From the NCBI RefSeq assembly GCF_042726155.1, contig NZ_JBHXHV010000001.1, forward strand, positions 868,001 to 932,000: a DNA stretch of 64,000 bases, given 5' to 3'. This DNA comes from Leucobacter sp042726155. Lineage in GTDB: Bacteria; Actinomycetota; Actinomycetes; Actinomycetales; Microbacteriaceae. Of the stretch, positions 21,505-30,866 are shown piece after piece (positions within the stretch are counted from its first letter, which is position 1; each line of letters begins with the position of its first letter). Below the pieces are notes generated by a model. That model was not told the DNA's origin. It made no database searches and saw only the letters and a list, made by a program, of their open reading frames with translations. Both the position numbers and the translations under genes were made by a program.

Positions 21505-24093
21505 ATGACTGCACACAGGAGTTGGCGACGCGTACTCGCCACCGCGACAGCGGGATTGATTGTCGCCAGCGGCGCTGCCCTGGCCCCCGCGGCCGCGAAC
21601 GCGGCGCCCGCCGACGGCGAGGTCACCGGGGCAACACTGAGCTGGGGCGTGCGTGACTCGTTCCGCTCGTACATCACGAGCCCGATCGCCGGGGGCAAAG
21701 CGACGCTCCTCGGCACCACCACCGGCACTGGGCCCTTCATCTGGACCGGCGGCACTGGCACAGCGAATCTTGACGGCTCCGATGTCGACGTGACGTTCGG
21801 CGATTCCGACGGCGTGCACTTCCAGGGTCACGCGCACGGCGAAGACTACATTCTCGATCTCGCATTCACGCAGCCGCACATCAAGGTGACGTCGCCCACG
21901 ACGGCTGAGCTGTACGTTGACGTCGACGGGCGCGAGTTCGTAGATACGACGACCGTGGGGGAGTCTTACACGCTCGATGACGTGCATTTCGCTGACGTCA
22001 CGCTTCCTGATCCGACCGTCGCTGGCTCGAGCTACACCTGGACCAATGCGGCCGCGACCATGACCGCTGAAGGTCTCGACGCATTCGGCGGCTTCTACGC
22101 CGCCGGCAATGCGGGCCTCGACCCGATCACCTTTACCGCACCTGTCTCGGCCGTGCCCGCCGAGGTGGCGACCGAAACCACGACAACCATCGCCGCGAAC
22201 GCAGCGACCGCCACCGAGGGCGACGACGTGAAGTTCACGGCCACGGTTGCCCCGGCATCGGCGGCTGGCACTGTCACCTTCACCAACGAGACCGCGAGCG
22301 GCAGCGCGGAGATCGCTGATGCGGTAGCCGTCGAGAATGGCGTCGCGACGCTCACTACCGACGGTTTGCCTGTCGGCGAGAATGCCGTCTCGGCGAAGTT
22401 TGTGCCCGCCGATTCTGACGCATTCGCTGCATCGACCTCGTCGAGCACCACGGTCACCGTTGCCGAGCGCAAGGTGTGGGAGCCGAAGCTGCAGGTCTTC
22501 CTGAGCGACGGTGTCACCCCTGTGGGCGATACCCGCGTATCGGCTGGCGACGAACTCGTCGTGAAGGGCTCTGGCTTCGATCCGCAGGCAAATGTCGGCG
22601 GCCGCGGTGTGCCGATCCCGAACACGCTGCCCCAGGGCACCTACGTCGTCTTTGGTGAGTTCGGTGCGAACTGGCAGCCCTCGACCGGTGCCGCCTCGAC
22701 ACAGCGCCTCGTCGCATCGCAGGGCTGGGTGCTGACCGAGGACACGGTCAACCAGATTTCCGCTGCATTCCAGGGCACCGTTCGTGGCCAGTGGGTTTCG
22801 CTTGACGCTGATGGCGCATTCGAGTGGACCGTGACGCTGAAGGATCGCGACGCCGCAAAGCCGGCGACCACCGACGGCAGCTACGGCGTGTTCACTTACG
22901 GTGCTGGCGGAGTCAATAACGCTGCTCAGGAGCAGGAAGAGCGCCTGAACTACGGTGCCCCGCTCGTCGCGACGACGACGACGCTCGCGGCGAGCGCCGA
23001 GAGTGCTCAGCAGGGCGACGAGGTCACGCTCACCGCTACGGTTTCGCCCGCCGATCAGGCGGGAACCGTGCAGTTCTCGGACGGCTCGACCAAGCTCGGT
23101 GAACCGGTCGCTGTCGCCAACGGCGTTGCGACGTTGACGACCACTGATCTGCCCGTCGGATCACACGACCTCTCGGCACTCTTCACTCCGACCGATAAGG
23201 AGAACGTGCTCGACTCGACCTCTCAGGCGGTCACTGTGACCATCACCGCGGCGCCCGTTCTGCCGGTCATCACGATTGACGGCGACAAGCCGGCGCAGGC
23301 GAACGTGCGTCAGGGCGAGACCTCGACCTTCACGGCGGGTCGCTTTGAAGCTGGCAACGAATTCGACGTGACTGTGCGCCCGGTCGCTCCCGAGACCCGG
23401 GCGGAATCCGCGGTCGCGCGTGCCGATGGAGCTGCAGTCACGCCGATTGGCACCGCGGTCGCGAACGAGTCGGGATCCGCTGAGATCAAGTGGGCAGTGC
23501 CCGTTGATTTCGCTCCCGGCGACTACATCGTGTCGTTCGCTGGCACGAATGTGGAGCAGAACGTCGAGGCAAGCTTCGCTGTCTCGCAGTTCGCGCGCAG
23601 CACCACGTCGCTGACCTCGTCGGCCGGTGTCGGTGGCAGCCCCGATGGCGTTGAATTCGTGGCCACTATTTCACCGGAGACCGCAACCGGTTCCGTGACG
23701 TTCACCAACAATGGCGAGACCATCGCAACCGTGCCGGTTGAGAACGGCGTCGCACGTGCGGCGACCGACCTCGCAGTCGGTGACAACGAGATCGTGGCGG
23801 CATTCACCTCGAACGACGAGACGGTTTCAGATTCGGTCTCTGACTCGCTCATCATTACGGTGACCGGCGGGGGCTCAGCCGAGGGTGGCGCGAACGGCGC
23901 GACCGAGGGTGGCGGTACTGGCGGAACCATCGGTACGGTCGTCACCGCACCGACGAGCGGAAACGTCGCAGCAGCGAACGGGCTTGCAACCACCGGTGGC
24001 GAGAGCATTGCCGGTCTGCTCGCCGGCGGAGTGCTTGCGCTGATGCTCGGCGCTGGCCTCATTGTCGCTCGCCGACGGGTGGCCGCGAACTAA
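21505..24093 (+). CDS. Cell-wall-anchored HtaA heme-binding protein with Ig-like repeats
   Basis: An 862-aa surface protein. A Sec signal peptide (residues about 1-34, ending ANAAPA) is followed by an HtaA domain (about 40-205) with the features expected of heme-binding CR domains: FRSYITSPI (Tyr), VHFQGHAHGEDY (His) and FGGFYAAG (Tyr). Three Ig-like Big_3_5-type modules follow (KFTATVAPASAAGTVTF and two similar). They alternate with a domain starting near KVWEPKLQVFLSDG and another near VITIDGDKPAQANV. The C-terminus has LATTG, a hydrophobic segment and RRR, a sorting signal suited to LAxTG-type class E sortases. It probably captures heme at the wall and passes it to membrane-proximal HtaA proteins. 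Confidence 0.88.
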   Translation: MTAHRSWRRVLATATAGLIVASGAALAPAAANAAPADGEVTGATLSWGVRDSFRSYITSPIAGGKATLLGTTTGTGPFIWTGGTGTANLDGSDVDVTFGDSDGVHFQGHAHGEDYILDLAFTQPHIKVTSPTTAELYVDVDGREFVDTTTVGESYTLDDVHFADVTLPDPTVAGSSYTWTNAAATMTAEGLDAFGGFYAAGNAGLDPITFTAPVSAVPAEVATETTTTIAANAATATEGDDVKFTATVAPASAAGTVTFTNETASGSAEIADAVAVENGVATLTTDGLPVGENAVSAKFVPADSDAFAASTSSSTTVTVAERKVWEPKLQVFLSDGVTPVGDTRVSAGDELVVKGSGFDPQANVGGRGVPIPNTLPQGTYVVFGEFGANWQPSTGAASTQRLVASQGWVLTEDTVNQISAAFQGTVRGQWVSLDADGAFEWTVTLKDRDAAKPATTDGSYGVFTYGAGGVNNAAQEQEERLNYGAPLVATTTTLAASAESAQQGDEVTLTATVSPADQAGTVQFSDGSTKLGEPVAVANGVATLTTTDLPVGSHDLSALFTPTDKENVLDSTSQAVTVTITAAPVLPVITIDGDKPAQANVRQGETSTFTAGRFEAGNEFDVTVRPVAPETRAESAVARADGAAVTPIGTAVANESGSAEIKWAVPVDFAPGDYIVSFAGTNVEQNVEASFAVSQFARSTTSLTSSAGVGGSPDGVEFVATISPETATGSVTFTNNGETIATVPVENGVARAATDLAVGDNEIVAAFTSNDETVSDSVSDSLIITVTGGGSAEGGANGATEGGGTGGTIGTVVTAPTSGNVAAANGLATTGGESIAGLLAGGVLALMLGAGLIVARRRVAAN

Positions 24094-24145
24094 CACTCGC
24101 CAACGCTCGCCGAAAGGCGGGCGCGAAGTAACACCAGCAGTTGCC

Positions 24146-24175
24146 GGGGTCTCGCCGCGTGAGCGGCGAGACCCC
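24146..24175 (+). terminator. 13-bp perfect hairpin between htaA genes
   Basis: GGGGTCTCGCCGC pairs perfectly with GCGGCGAGACCCC around a GTGA loop (GUGA in RNA, a GNRA tetraloop). No U tract follows. It may terminate or partly attenuate transcription after the first htaA gene or stabilise its mRNA. Confidence 0.55.
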
Positions 24176-24291
24176 GCGATCCGGCGGGGCGATGAACGCT
24201 CGCGCCGGATTTCAATTGCGCAGCAGGTCCCACATACGATTGTTTCGGCCGCTCGAATCGAGCGTGCCGCGCCAGCAAGGAGTCGTCACAG

Positions 24292-25836
24292 GTGTTTCGG
24301 AAGCGTTCTCGCGTAGTTCTTTCGACGATCACAACGGCGGCGCTCGCCGTCGCGGCCATGCTCGGCAGCGGCGCTGCGGCGACTGCTCAGCCGGCGGCTC
24401 TGGAGGCGCCCGCGGCTGTCGCCGCGCAGCTTCCCGCTTCGGCCGCGACGCTCGACTGGGGCGTGAAGCAGTCGTTCGTGTCGTATGTCAGCGGACAAAT
24501 TGCACACGGCACGGTGACTCCGCTCGGCGCGACCGAACGTTCCGGCTCGACGTTCAGCTGGTCGTCGGGCACAGGCTCGGTCGCAGAGGATCGGGCGTCT
24601 GGCGAGCTGCAATTTGGTGCGGCCGACGGCGTGCGCTTTGTCGGGCACGACGGGCTGCTCGACACCTCGCTGACGCACCCGCGCGTTGAAATTACTTCCG
24701 CGACAACCGCCGAAATGTACGTCGACGCTGAGGGGCTTTCGTACCCCCAGGCTGTCCCGTATCACGCCGAAAACGTGCATCTCGCCAACATCTCGCTGCC
24801 CGAGCCCACAATCGAGGGCGGCGCTGTGAAATGGTCGGGCGCGTCGGCCAAGCTGACTGAGGCGGGGGAGGTCGTGTTCGCGAACTTCTACCCGGCCGGC
24901 ACTGGTCTTGACCCAGTCACTCTGTCGACCGGTGACATCGGTGCTACGCCGCCCGCCCCGACCGCGACGGCGACGACGCTCACCACGTCGTCAACGAGTG
25001 TGCTGGTGGGAAAGCCCGTGACGCTTCGCGCGGGCGTGGCTCCCACTTCCGCGACTGGAACCGTTCAGTTCTTTGAGGGGGCCACCCCTCTCGGCAGTGC
25101 CGTCGCTACACAGGCGGGCGTCGCGCAGTTTGAGACGCGATTTGCGAAGTCAGGATCGCGCCAGATCACGGCGCGGTTCGTGCCGAGCGATGGCGCGGCG
25201 TATTCGGGTTCCGCTTCGGCCGCGGTCGCTGTTGCTGCGCGGGCCGTCCCCACAACCACGACGATCTCGTTTGCGCCCCCAACGGTCGCCTACAACTCGA
25301 CGGCGACGGCGACCGTGAAGGTACGGGCAAGCGAGAACCTGGTGGTGCCCGCGGGCAAGGTCACGCTGAAGGTGGCGGGGAAGGCCTACTCTGCGACGCT
25401 CACCAACGGCGCCGCGACGGTCAAGCTCACAGCTCCCGTATCGGTCGGCAGCAACGCGGTTTCTGCCACGTACGTGCCGAGCAGCACGCTGGTGACCTCG
25501 ACCTCAAACAAATCGACAACTCTGAAGGTAACGAAGGCGACGCCGTCAGTCACGGCCAAGCTCGCAAAGTCGAAGGTGTCGGCGCGTCAGAATGCGCAGC
25601 TCAGCGTCACCGTCAAGGTTCCCGGCACGCTCGGCGCGAAAGCGTCGAAGCTGAGCGTGCAGGTGTACGACGGCTCGAAGAAAATCAAGACGTCGACGTT
25701 GAGCACGACCGGCACGGCCAAGATCTCGGTGCCTAAACTGCGCGCCGGCGCCCACAAGCTCACCGTGAAATTTGTCAGCAGCAAGAACCTCAATGCGAAG
25801 TCCAGTGCTGCGGTGAAGCTCACAGTGACCAAGTGA
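24292..25836 (+). CDS. Secreted HtaA protein with Ig-like tail
   Basis: A 514-aa secreted protein. The signal peptide (about 1-33, AAMLGSGAAATAQP) precedes one HtaA domain (LDWGVKQSFVSYVSGQIAHG, VRFVGHDGLLDTSL, FANFYPAG). Ig-like Big_3_5 repeats follow, then a lysine-rich region of repeated beta strands (TTTLKVTKATPSVTAKLAKSK) that resembles adhesin stalks. There is no transmembrane anchor or sorting signal, so it should be released or held by wall interactions. The start is GTG with AAGGAG 10 nt upstream. It may work as a soluble hemophore-like carrier. Confidence 0.8.
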   Translation: MFRKRSRVVLSTITTAALAVAAMLGSGAAATAQPAALEAPAAVAAQLPASAATLDWGVKQSFVSYVSGQIAHGTVTPLGATERSGSTFSWSSGTGSVAEDRASGELQFGAADGVRFVGHDGLLDTSLTHPRVEITSATTAEMYVDAEGLSYPQAVPYHAENVHLANISLPEPTIEGGAVKWSGASAKLTEAGEVVFANFYPAGTGLDPVTLSTGDIGATPPAPTATATTLTTSSTSVLVGKPVTLRAGVAPTSATGTVQFFEGATPLGSAVATQAGVAQFETRFAKSGSRQITARFVPSDGAAYSGSASAAVAVAARAVPTTTTISFAPPTVAYNSTATATVKVRASENLVVPAGKVTLKVAGKAYSATLTNGAATVKLTAPVSVGSNAVSATYVPSSTLVTSTSNKSTTLKVTKATPSVTAKLAKSKVSARQNAQLSVTVKVPGTLGAKASKLSVQVYDGSKKIKTSTLSTTGTAKISVPKLRAGAHKLTVKFVSSKNLNAKSSAAVKLTVTK

Positions 25837-25864
25837 TTCGTGCGGCTCGCTCGCCTCATTGGAC

Positions 25865-25893
25865 TTGCAACATCTGATGAATCGGAGCAGACT
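25865..25893 (+). promoter_or_regulatory. Second htaA promoter
   Basis: -35 TTGCAA (25865-25870), a 17-nt spacer and -10 CAGACT (25888-25893). It matches the promoter before the first htaA gene base for base over most of its upstream half (ACTTGCA, then CATCTGATGAA). An in-register weak iron-box-like sequence follows at 25906. Confidence 0.5.
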
Positions 25894-25905
25894 GGTGACT
25901 GGAAG

Positions 25906-25924
25906 TTAGGTCACCCTCACTTGG
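25906..25924 (+). promoter_or_regulatory. Weak iron-box-like sequence
   Basis: TTAGGTCACCCTCACTTGG shares about 13 of 19 positions with the DtxR/IdeR consensus. Its left half TTAGGT is intact but the right half is degenerate. Its distance from the -10 is within one base of that of the strong iron box upstream of the first htaA gene. Confidence 0.35.
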
Positions 25925-26014
25925 GTCACTCGGCACCTCGCGCCCCGCGCGTGGTGAAGCCCGCTCACGGAGCACCAACTCCATTCGTCGACGTCGTCTC
26001 AGTAAGGATTCTTC

Positions 26015-28645
26015 GTGTCTGCTCGCACTCGATTCGCCCGCACCAGCATCATCGGCGCGATGGTGATCCTGGTGGCATCCGGTGTGTTCGGCGGCGCTCA
26101 GGCGGCGCAGGCCGAGGTGGCTCAGCTTGATGCGCAAGCGGCGGAGCCGGTCGGCGGCGCCACGCTCGATTGGGGTATTCGCGAGTCGTTCCGCAACTAC
26201 ATCACTGGCCCGATTGCTCACGGCACCGTTGCACAGGTGGGCGCCACCACGGGCGCCGGGCCCTTCTCCTGGCGTGACGGCGTTGCCAGTGGCACCGCGG
26301 CCGCCGACGGTACCGGCCTGGAAATCGAGTTCGGCACGGGTGACGGCGTGCACTTCCTGGGGCACGCGCAGGGCGAGGACCACATCCTCGATCTGACGAT
26401 GACCCATCCACGACTCACGATCTCCGAGGCCGGTTCGGCCGAGCTATACATGGACATCACGGGACGAGAGTTCATCAACACGACCACGGTCGGCGAGATG
26501 CGCACGTGGCAAGACGTGCACTTCGCCGACGTGGTGCTCACGCCACCGACGATGTCCGGCCGGGTCGCCACGTGGACGAACGCGACGGCGACGATGACCT
26601 CGGCGGGGCTCGAAGCGTTCGGTAACTTCTACTCAGCAGACAGCGCGCAGCTCGATCCGCTCACGTTCTCTGCGACGCTACCCGAGGAGCCAGAGACACC
26701 CGGCCCATTGGCGACCACCTCGGCCCTCACTGCAAAGCCGAGTTCGCCGTATGCCGGGGCTGACGTGGCGTTGACTGCGACGGTGCAGCCGGCCGAGGTC
26801 GGTGGTGCCGTGCAGTTCACCGTGGGAGGCAAGGCCCTCGGTAACCCGGTACCGGTCGAGCAGGGCGTCGCCCAGAAGACTGTGCGGGCGACCGATGCTG
26901 CGACGTATCGGTACGGTGCGGTGTTCACGCCCACCGACGCCGCCGCGTACCGCGGCTCGAAGGCGACGGCTCCCGATGTCGTGCTCTCCGAAGAGGTCAC
27001 GGGCACGCAGGGCACACTGCAGTGGGGCGTCAAGAAGTCGTTCAGAAGCTACGTCGTTGGCCCGATCGCCGGGGGCTCCATCGCGCCCTCGGGAGGCGCT
27101 ACGCAGTCGAAAAACAACGGCGTGTTCAGCTTCCCCCAGGCATCGCGAACCGGCTGGAACGGCACCACCGGCTCCGTGCAATACGCGGGCAACATTAACT
27201 TCAGCGGTCACCACGGACAGATGGACGTCGACCTGCGGAACCCGACTATCGTCGTGAAGAACGCGAAGTCTGCCGAGCTGCAGATCCCGTTGAACGGCAA
27301 GTCCATCGCGCTCGCCGATATCGACCTGTCGAAGGCCGAGCGCGCAACGCTCCCGGGCGGCGCAGTGAAATTCACGCACGCGACGACACAACTCACCCGC
27401 GCCGGGGCGACGCAATTTTTCGTGAACGACGTCGGCGAGGGCCCGGGCTCGTTCTACAGCGAGGGTGACGAACTCGACGAACTCACGTTCATCATCGGCA
27501 CCGACAGCGGCACTCAGCCGACGCCCGATACGGGGTCGAAACCGAAACCGAAACCGAAGCCCGGTGCAAAGCCGACCGCCCCTGTGCAACCCGTCGCGAC
27601 AGACAGCGCTGCCGCCGGTTCGCTGTCGTGGAGCGTCTCGAACGCTTTCGTCGCGTACACCACCTGCGCGAACAAGGAAGCGTACGGTTACTCCCACTGC
27701 GCGAAGGGCAGCATCGAGACGAACGGTGTTGGCGCGGGTTACCTCTTTCCCCAGGCCGCCAGTTCGAGCTGGGATCGCGCCAGCCAGACGGGCACAGTCG
27801 CCTACAGTGGCACGGTCGCATTCCGGGGCTACGGCATGACCATGTTCAACGTCGCGAATCCGTCCATCACGGTCACGAGCCCGACCAGCGCGACAATCGC
27901 AACCGGCAATGGCACATCATTCGGGGCTGGCAGTTATCAGCTCGACCTCGGCAGTGCCAGCAAGACGGTCGGCGCGAACGGTGAAGTCACGTGGAGCAAC
28001 GTGCCCGTTCTCGGTGCACTGAGTAGCGGGGGAGCGGGCGGCAGCGGCGCGCGGCCGATCAGTCTCGACCCGCTCACGTTCACGGTCGGCGCTGAGTCTC
28101 AGGTGAGCTACGGCTCGACCGCGGCCGGTGCAGACACGAAGAAGTACACGGCCGCGAAGACTGTCCCGGCGACCACGGGCGTCACCGTGCTCACTCACGC
28201 CGACAAGCTCAAGCCGGGCGGGCGCATCGAGATCGAGGCCGCGGGCTTCGACCCCGACGACGAGGGTGTGCTGGTCGTGCTCTACTCCGATCCGATCGTG
28301 CTCGACGAGAAGGCCAGCGCTGACAAGAACGGCGTCGTACGTTGGTCGGGCAAGCTCCCCGACGATGTGACGGGCACGCACACCATCACGGTGCAGGGCA
28401 GCACCAACGCTGGCGCGGTCATCGATATCGTCGAACCGAAGCCGAAGAAATCTGCCCGATCCGCCGCAGTCGACGCGCAGTCAGCGCCCGGGCAGGTCGC
28501 GCGCGATCGCGTTACCTCCGCGGGATTCCTCCCCGCTTCGAGCGGCATGGCAGTGTGGGAGTGGTGGGTCAGCGCTGGTGGCCTCGCGGCAATTGCTGCC
28601 TGCATGACGGTGCTCACGATCCGCCAGCGTCGCACCGCGGGCTAG
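26015..28645 (+). CDS. Membrane-anchored triple-HtaA heme-binding protein
   Basis: An 876-aa protein with signal peptide (about 1-32) and three HtaA domains. The first (LDWGIRESFRNYITGPIAHG, VHFLGHAQGEDHI, FGNFYSAD) is followed by an Ig-like module. The second is LQWGVKKSFRSYVVGPIAGG with FSGHHGQMDVDL. A lysine/proline linker (KPKPKPKPGAKP) leads to the third (LSWSVSNAFVAYTTCANKEAY). The third has VAFRGYGMTMF, where the usual GH is GY, and it carries cysteines. A C-terminal Ig-like part (KLKPGGRIEIEAAGFDPDD) and a transmembrane segment ending RQRR anchor it. The GTG start has AAGGA upstream. It probably relays heme from the wall to HmuT. Confidence 0.87.
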   Translation: MSARTRFARTSIIGAMVILVASGVFGGAQAAQAEVAQLDAQAAEPVGGATLDWGIRESFRNYITGPIAHGTVAQVGATTGAGPFSWRDGVASGTAAADGTGLEIEFGTGDGVHFLGHAQGEDHILDLTMTHPRLTISEAGSAELYMDITGREFINTTTVGEMRTWQDVHFADVVLTPPTMSGRVATWTNATATMTSAGLEAFGNFYSADSAQLDPLTFSATLPEEPETPGPLATTSALTAKPSSPYAGADVALTATVQPAEVGGAVQFTVGGKALGNPVPVEQGVAQKTVRATDAATYRYGAVFTPTDAAAYRGSKATAPDVVLSEEVTGTQGTLQWGVKKSFRSYVVGPIAGGSIAPSGGATQSKNNGVFSFPQASRTGWNGTTGSVQYAGNINFSGHHGQMDVDLRNPTIVVKNAKSAELQIPLNGKSIALADIDLSKAERATLPGGAVKFTHATTQLTRAGATQFFVNDVGEGPGSFYSEGDELDELTFIIGTDSGTQPTPDTGSKPKPKPKPGAKPTAPVQPVATDSAAAGSLSWSVSNAFVAYTTCANKEAYGYSHCAKGSIETNGVGAGYLFPQAASSSWDRASQTGTVAYSGTVAFRGYGMTMFNVANPSITVTSPTSATIATGNGTSFGAGSYQLDLGSASKTVGANGEVTWSNVPVLGALSSGGAGGSGARPISLDPLTFTVGAESQVSYGSTAAGADTKKYTAAKTVPATTGVTVLTHADKLKPGGRIEIEAAGFDPDDEGVLVVLYSDPIVLDEKASADKNGVVRWSGKLPDDVTGTHTITVQGSTNAGAVIDIVEPKPKKSARSAAVDAQSAPGQVARDRVTSAGFLPASSGMAVWEWWVSAGGLAAIAACMTVLTIRQRRTAG

Positions 28646-28721
28646 CTGCCCGGCTCGGCACACCCCGCTCACTTCAATCCAGCTCACTCACCCGTTCCAC
28701 AATCCGCCAGGAGGCCCATCC

Positions 28722-29726
28722 GTGAATGCCCACTTCCGCCGCTCCGGAGCACTGCTCGGAGGAGCCGCGATCATTGGTGGGCTGCTGCTTGCGCCTTCGG
28801 CCGCGCAGGCGGGGCCTGTTCGCGCGGAGCTCGTGCGCGCAGAGGGAGAGGCCGGCGGCACCTGCGAGGTGACCGCTGGCAGCCTCGCGTGGGGCGTCAA
28901 AGAGAGTTTCCGCGCATACATCAGCGGCAGCATCGCGAATGGCTCCTGGGAGACCGGCGACGGCGCGAGCTACGAGACGCCACTGTTCACGTGGAGCGGT
29001 GCGACCGGCAGCATTGACCCCGCGACAGGTGAGGGCAGCGTCTCGTTCACCGGTAGCGTGCACTTCACGGGTCACGACGGTGTGCTCGACCTGACGCTCG
29101 CCAACCCGACGATCGAGTTCGAGGGCGACGGAAAAGCGGCGCTGCTGCTCGACGCACGCAGCACCGATATGGAGGGCGAGGTCGCACTCGACGCGAAACA
29201 GGAGTGGGTAGGCGACGTCATCGTGCCGGAGCAGCTGCCCGTCTCCGACAGTGCGTTCGCCGCTGACAAGCTGCCGACCACCCTCACGAACTCGGGAGCG
29301 AAGGCGTTTGCCGGCTTCTACGAGGGAGGTGTCGACCTCGACCCCATCGCCCTCGACGTGCAGTTTGCGAGTTGCGATGACGCCAATGGAGCCGCTGCCG
29401 GCACCGAGTCTGGCGCATCCGCCGACCCGCCGGGAGAGCCGACCACGGCTCCCAGTGACCCTGCAGCAGCGCCGGTCGAGGCGTCGCCGCAGATCCCGTG
29501 GCTGCCCATCATCATCGGTGGCGTAGCGATCCTCGTCATCGGTGTTACCGGCGGCATGCTACTTGCGGGTCGCAAGCCCCAGCAGTCATCGGAGGCCGCT
29601 CCGGGTGCTTCGGATGCTCCGAGCGCGCCGGTTGCTCCGGCTGCCGAGCCGGGCGACTCGACGCCCGAGGTGCCTGAAGCGCCTGAAGGACCTGAGGCGC
29701 CTGAGGCGCCCGGGGCGCAGCGATGA
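28722..29726 (+). CDS. Membrane-anchored single-HtaA protein (HtaB/HtaC-like)
   Basis: A 334-aa protein with signal peptide (about 1-29), one HtaA domain (LAWGVKESFRAYISGSIANG, VHFTGHDGVLDLTL, FAGFYEGG) and a proline/alanine linker. A C-terminal transmembrane helix (IPWLPIIIGGVAILVIGVTG) is followed by an unusual cytoplasmic tail of about 50 residues rich in P, E and A. The GTG start has AGGAGG 8 nt upstream. Its end overlaps the start of hmuT, so it is translated with the ABC importer. In corynebacteria the comparable HtaB hands heme to HmuT. Confidence 0.86.
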   Translation: MNAHFRRSGALLGGAAIIGGLLLAPSAAQAGPVRAELVRAEGEAGGTCEVTAGSLAWGVKESFRAYISGSIANGSWETGDGASYETPLFTWSGATGSIDPATGEGSVSFTGSVHFTGHDGVLDLTLANPTIEFEGDGKAALLLDARSTDMEGEVALDAKQEWVGDVIVPEQLPVSDSAFAADKLPTTLTNSGAKAFAGFYEGGVDLDPIALDVQFASCDDANGAAAGTESGASADPPGEPTTAPSDPAAAPVEASPQIPWLPIIIGGVAILVIGVTGGMLLAGRKPQQSSEAAPGASDAPSAPVAPAAEPGDSTPEVPEAPEGPEAPEAPGAQR

Positions 29727-30859
29727 TGCGCGCGCGGCGCGCTGCCGCAGCCGCCGCGGCGCTCGTCGCGGGGGTGCTCCTGCTCGCTGCGTGTGCGAGC
29801 CCCTCCGCAGGCGGCGGTGGCGCGGACGGTGGCGCGGAGGGCGACACCGCGCCATCGACCACCTCATCGGTGCCGCTTGCTGAACTCTCAACTCTGGATG
29901 ATCCGAAATCGTATGAGGGGCCCTCGACTGCAGTGCTGGGGCACTCCGAAATTGAGCCCGTCGCCGATAATCCGGCGCAGAGTTTTCCCGTGACCGTGCC
30001 TTCGTACGCGAACGATGGCACGTCGACTGACGTGACAATTGAACAGACGGACAGCGTCGTCGCGGCTGACCTTGGCGGCAACATCTCGGTGACGGTCGCC
30101 GGGCTCGGGTTCGCCGACAGCCTCGTCGGAGTCGATCAGTCGACCACCCTGAAGAGCCTTGACGGCCTGCCCCGCGTCACGAGCGGCGGCCACACAGTGA
30201 ACGCCGAGGCCATCATCGACCTGCACCCCGACGTCGTTATCACTGATGGCACAGTCGGCCCTCGTGACGTCATCGAACAGCTGGAAGACGTGGGCATCAC
30301 GGTCGTGTTCGTGCAGAACGACCCGTCGTTCGCTGGCGCAGAAGACCTCGCGCGTCAGGTCGCCGCGATCTACGGCAGCCCCGAGGCTGGGGAGCAACTC
30401 GCTGACCGCATCGCCGACGAGGTCGCGGCGAAGACCGCCGAAATCTCCCAGATCGCACCGGCGAAACCCGCCGACAAACTGCGTATCGCGTTTGTCTACC
30501 TGCGCGGCACAGCCGGCGTCTACTATCTCTTCGGCAAGGAGTCGGGCGCCGATCAACTCATCGACGCGCTCGGCGGCATCGACGTCGCGACCGATATGGG
30601 GTGGGACGGGATGAAGCCGATGACTGATGAAGCACTCGTGAAAGCCAACCCTGATCTCATTCTCGTGATGTCTGACGGCCTCGAATCGGTCGGCGGCGTC
30701 GACGGGCTACTTGAAGAGAAGCCTGCGATCGCTGTGACGACCGCGGGAGAGCGTCGCCGATTCGTGGACATGGAAGACGGCACGGTACTCTCATTCGGGC
30801 CACGCTCGGCCGATATTCTTGACGCTCTCGCCCGTGCGGTGTACGCCCCCGAAAGTTAA
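29723..30859 (+). CDS. hmuT: Heme ABC transporter substrate-binding lipoprotein
   Basis: A 378-aa lipoprotein. The signal sequence ends in a lipobox, LLLAACAS, so the mature protein is lipid-anchored at its cysteine. The periplasmic-binding fold is visible in ADLGGNISVTVAGLGFADSLVGVDQST, LHPDVVITDGTVGPRDVIEQL and AKPADKLRIAFVYLRGTAGVYYLFG, matching HmuT-type heme receptors. The C-terminal TVLSFGPRSADILDALARAVY closes the second lobe. It overlaps the upstream HtaA gene by 4 bp (ATGA). It should deliver heme to HmuUV. Confidence 0.9.
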   Translation: MMRARRAAAAAAALVAGVLLLAACASPSAGGGGADGGAEGDTAPSTTSSVPLAELSTLDDPKSYEGPSTAVLGHSEIEPVADNPAQSFPVTVPSYANDGTSTDVTIEQTDSVVAADLGGNISVTVAGLGFADSLVGVDQSTTLKSLDGLPRVTSGGHTVNAEAIIDLHPDVVITDGTVGPRDVIEQLEDVGITVVFVQNDPSFAGAEDLARQVAAIYGSPEAGEQLADRIADEVAAKTAEISQIAPAKPADKLRIAFVYLRGTAGVYYLFGKESGADQLIDALGGIDVATDMGWDGMKPMTDEALVKANPDLILVMSDGLESVGGVDGLLEEKPAIAVTTAGERRRFVDMEDGTVLSFGPRSADILDALARAVYAPES

Positions 30860-30866
30860 GAGCACA

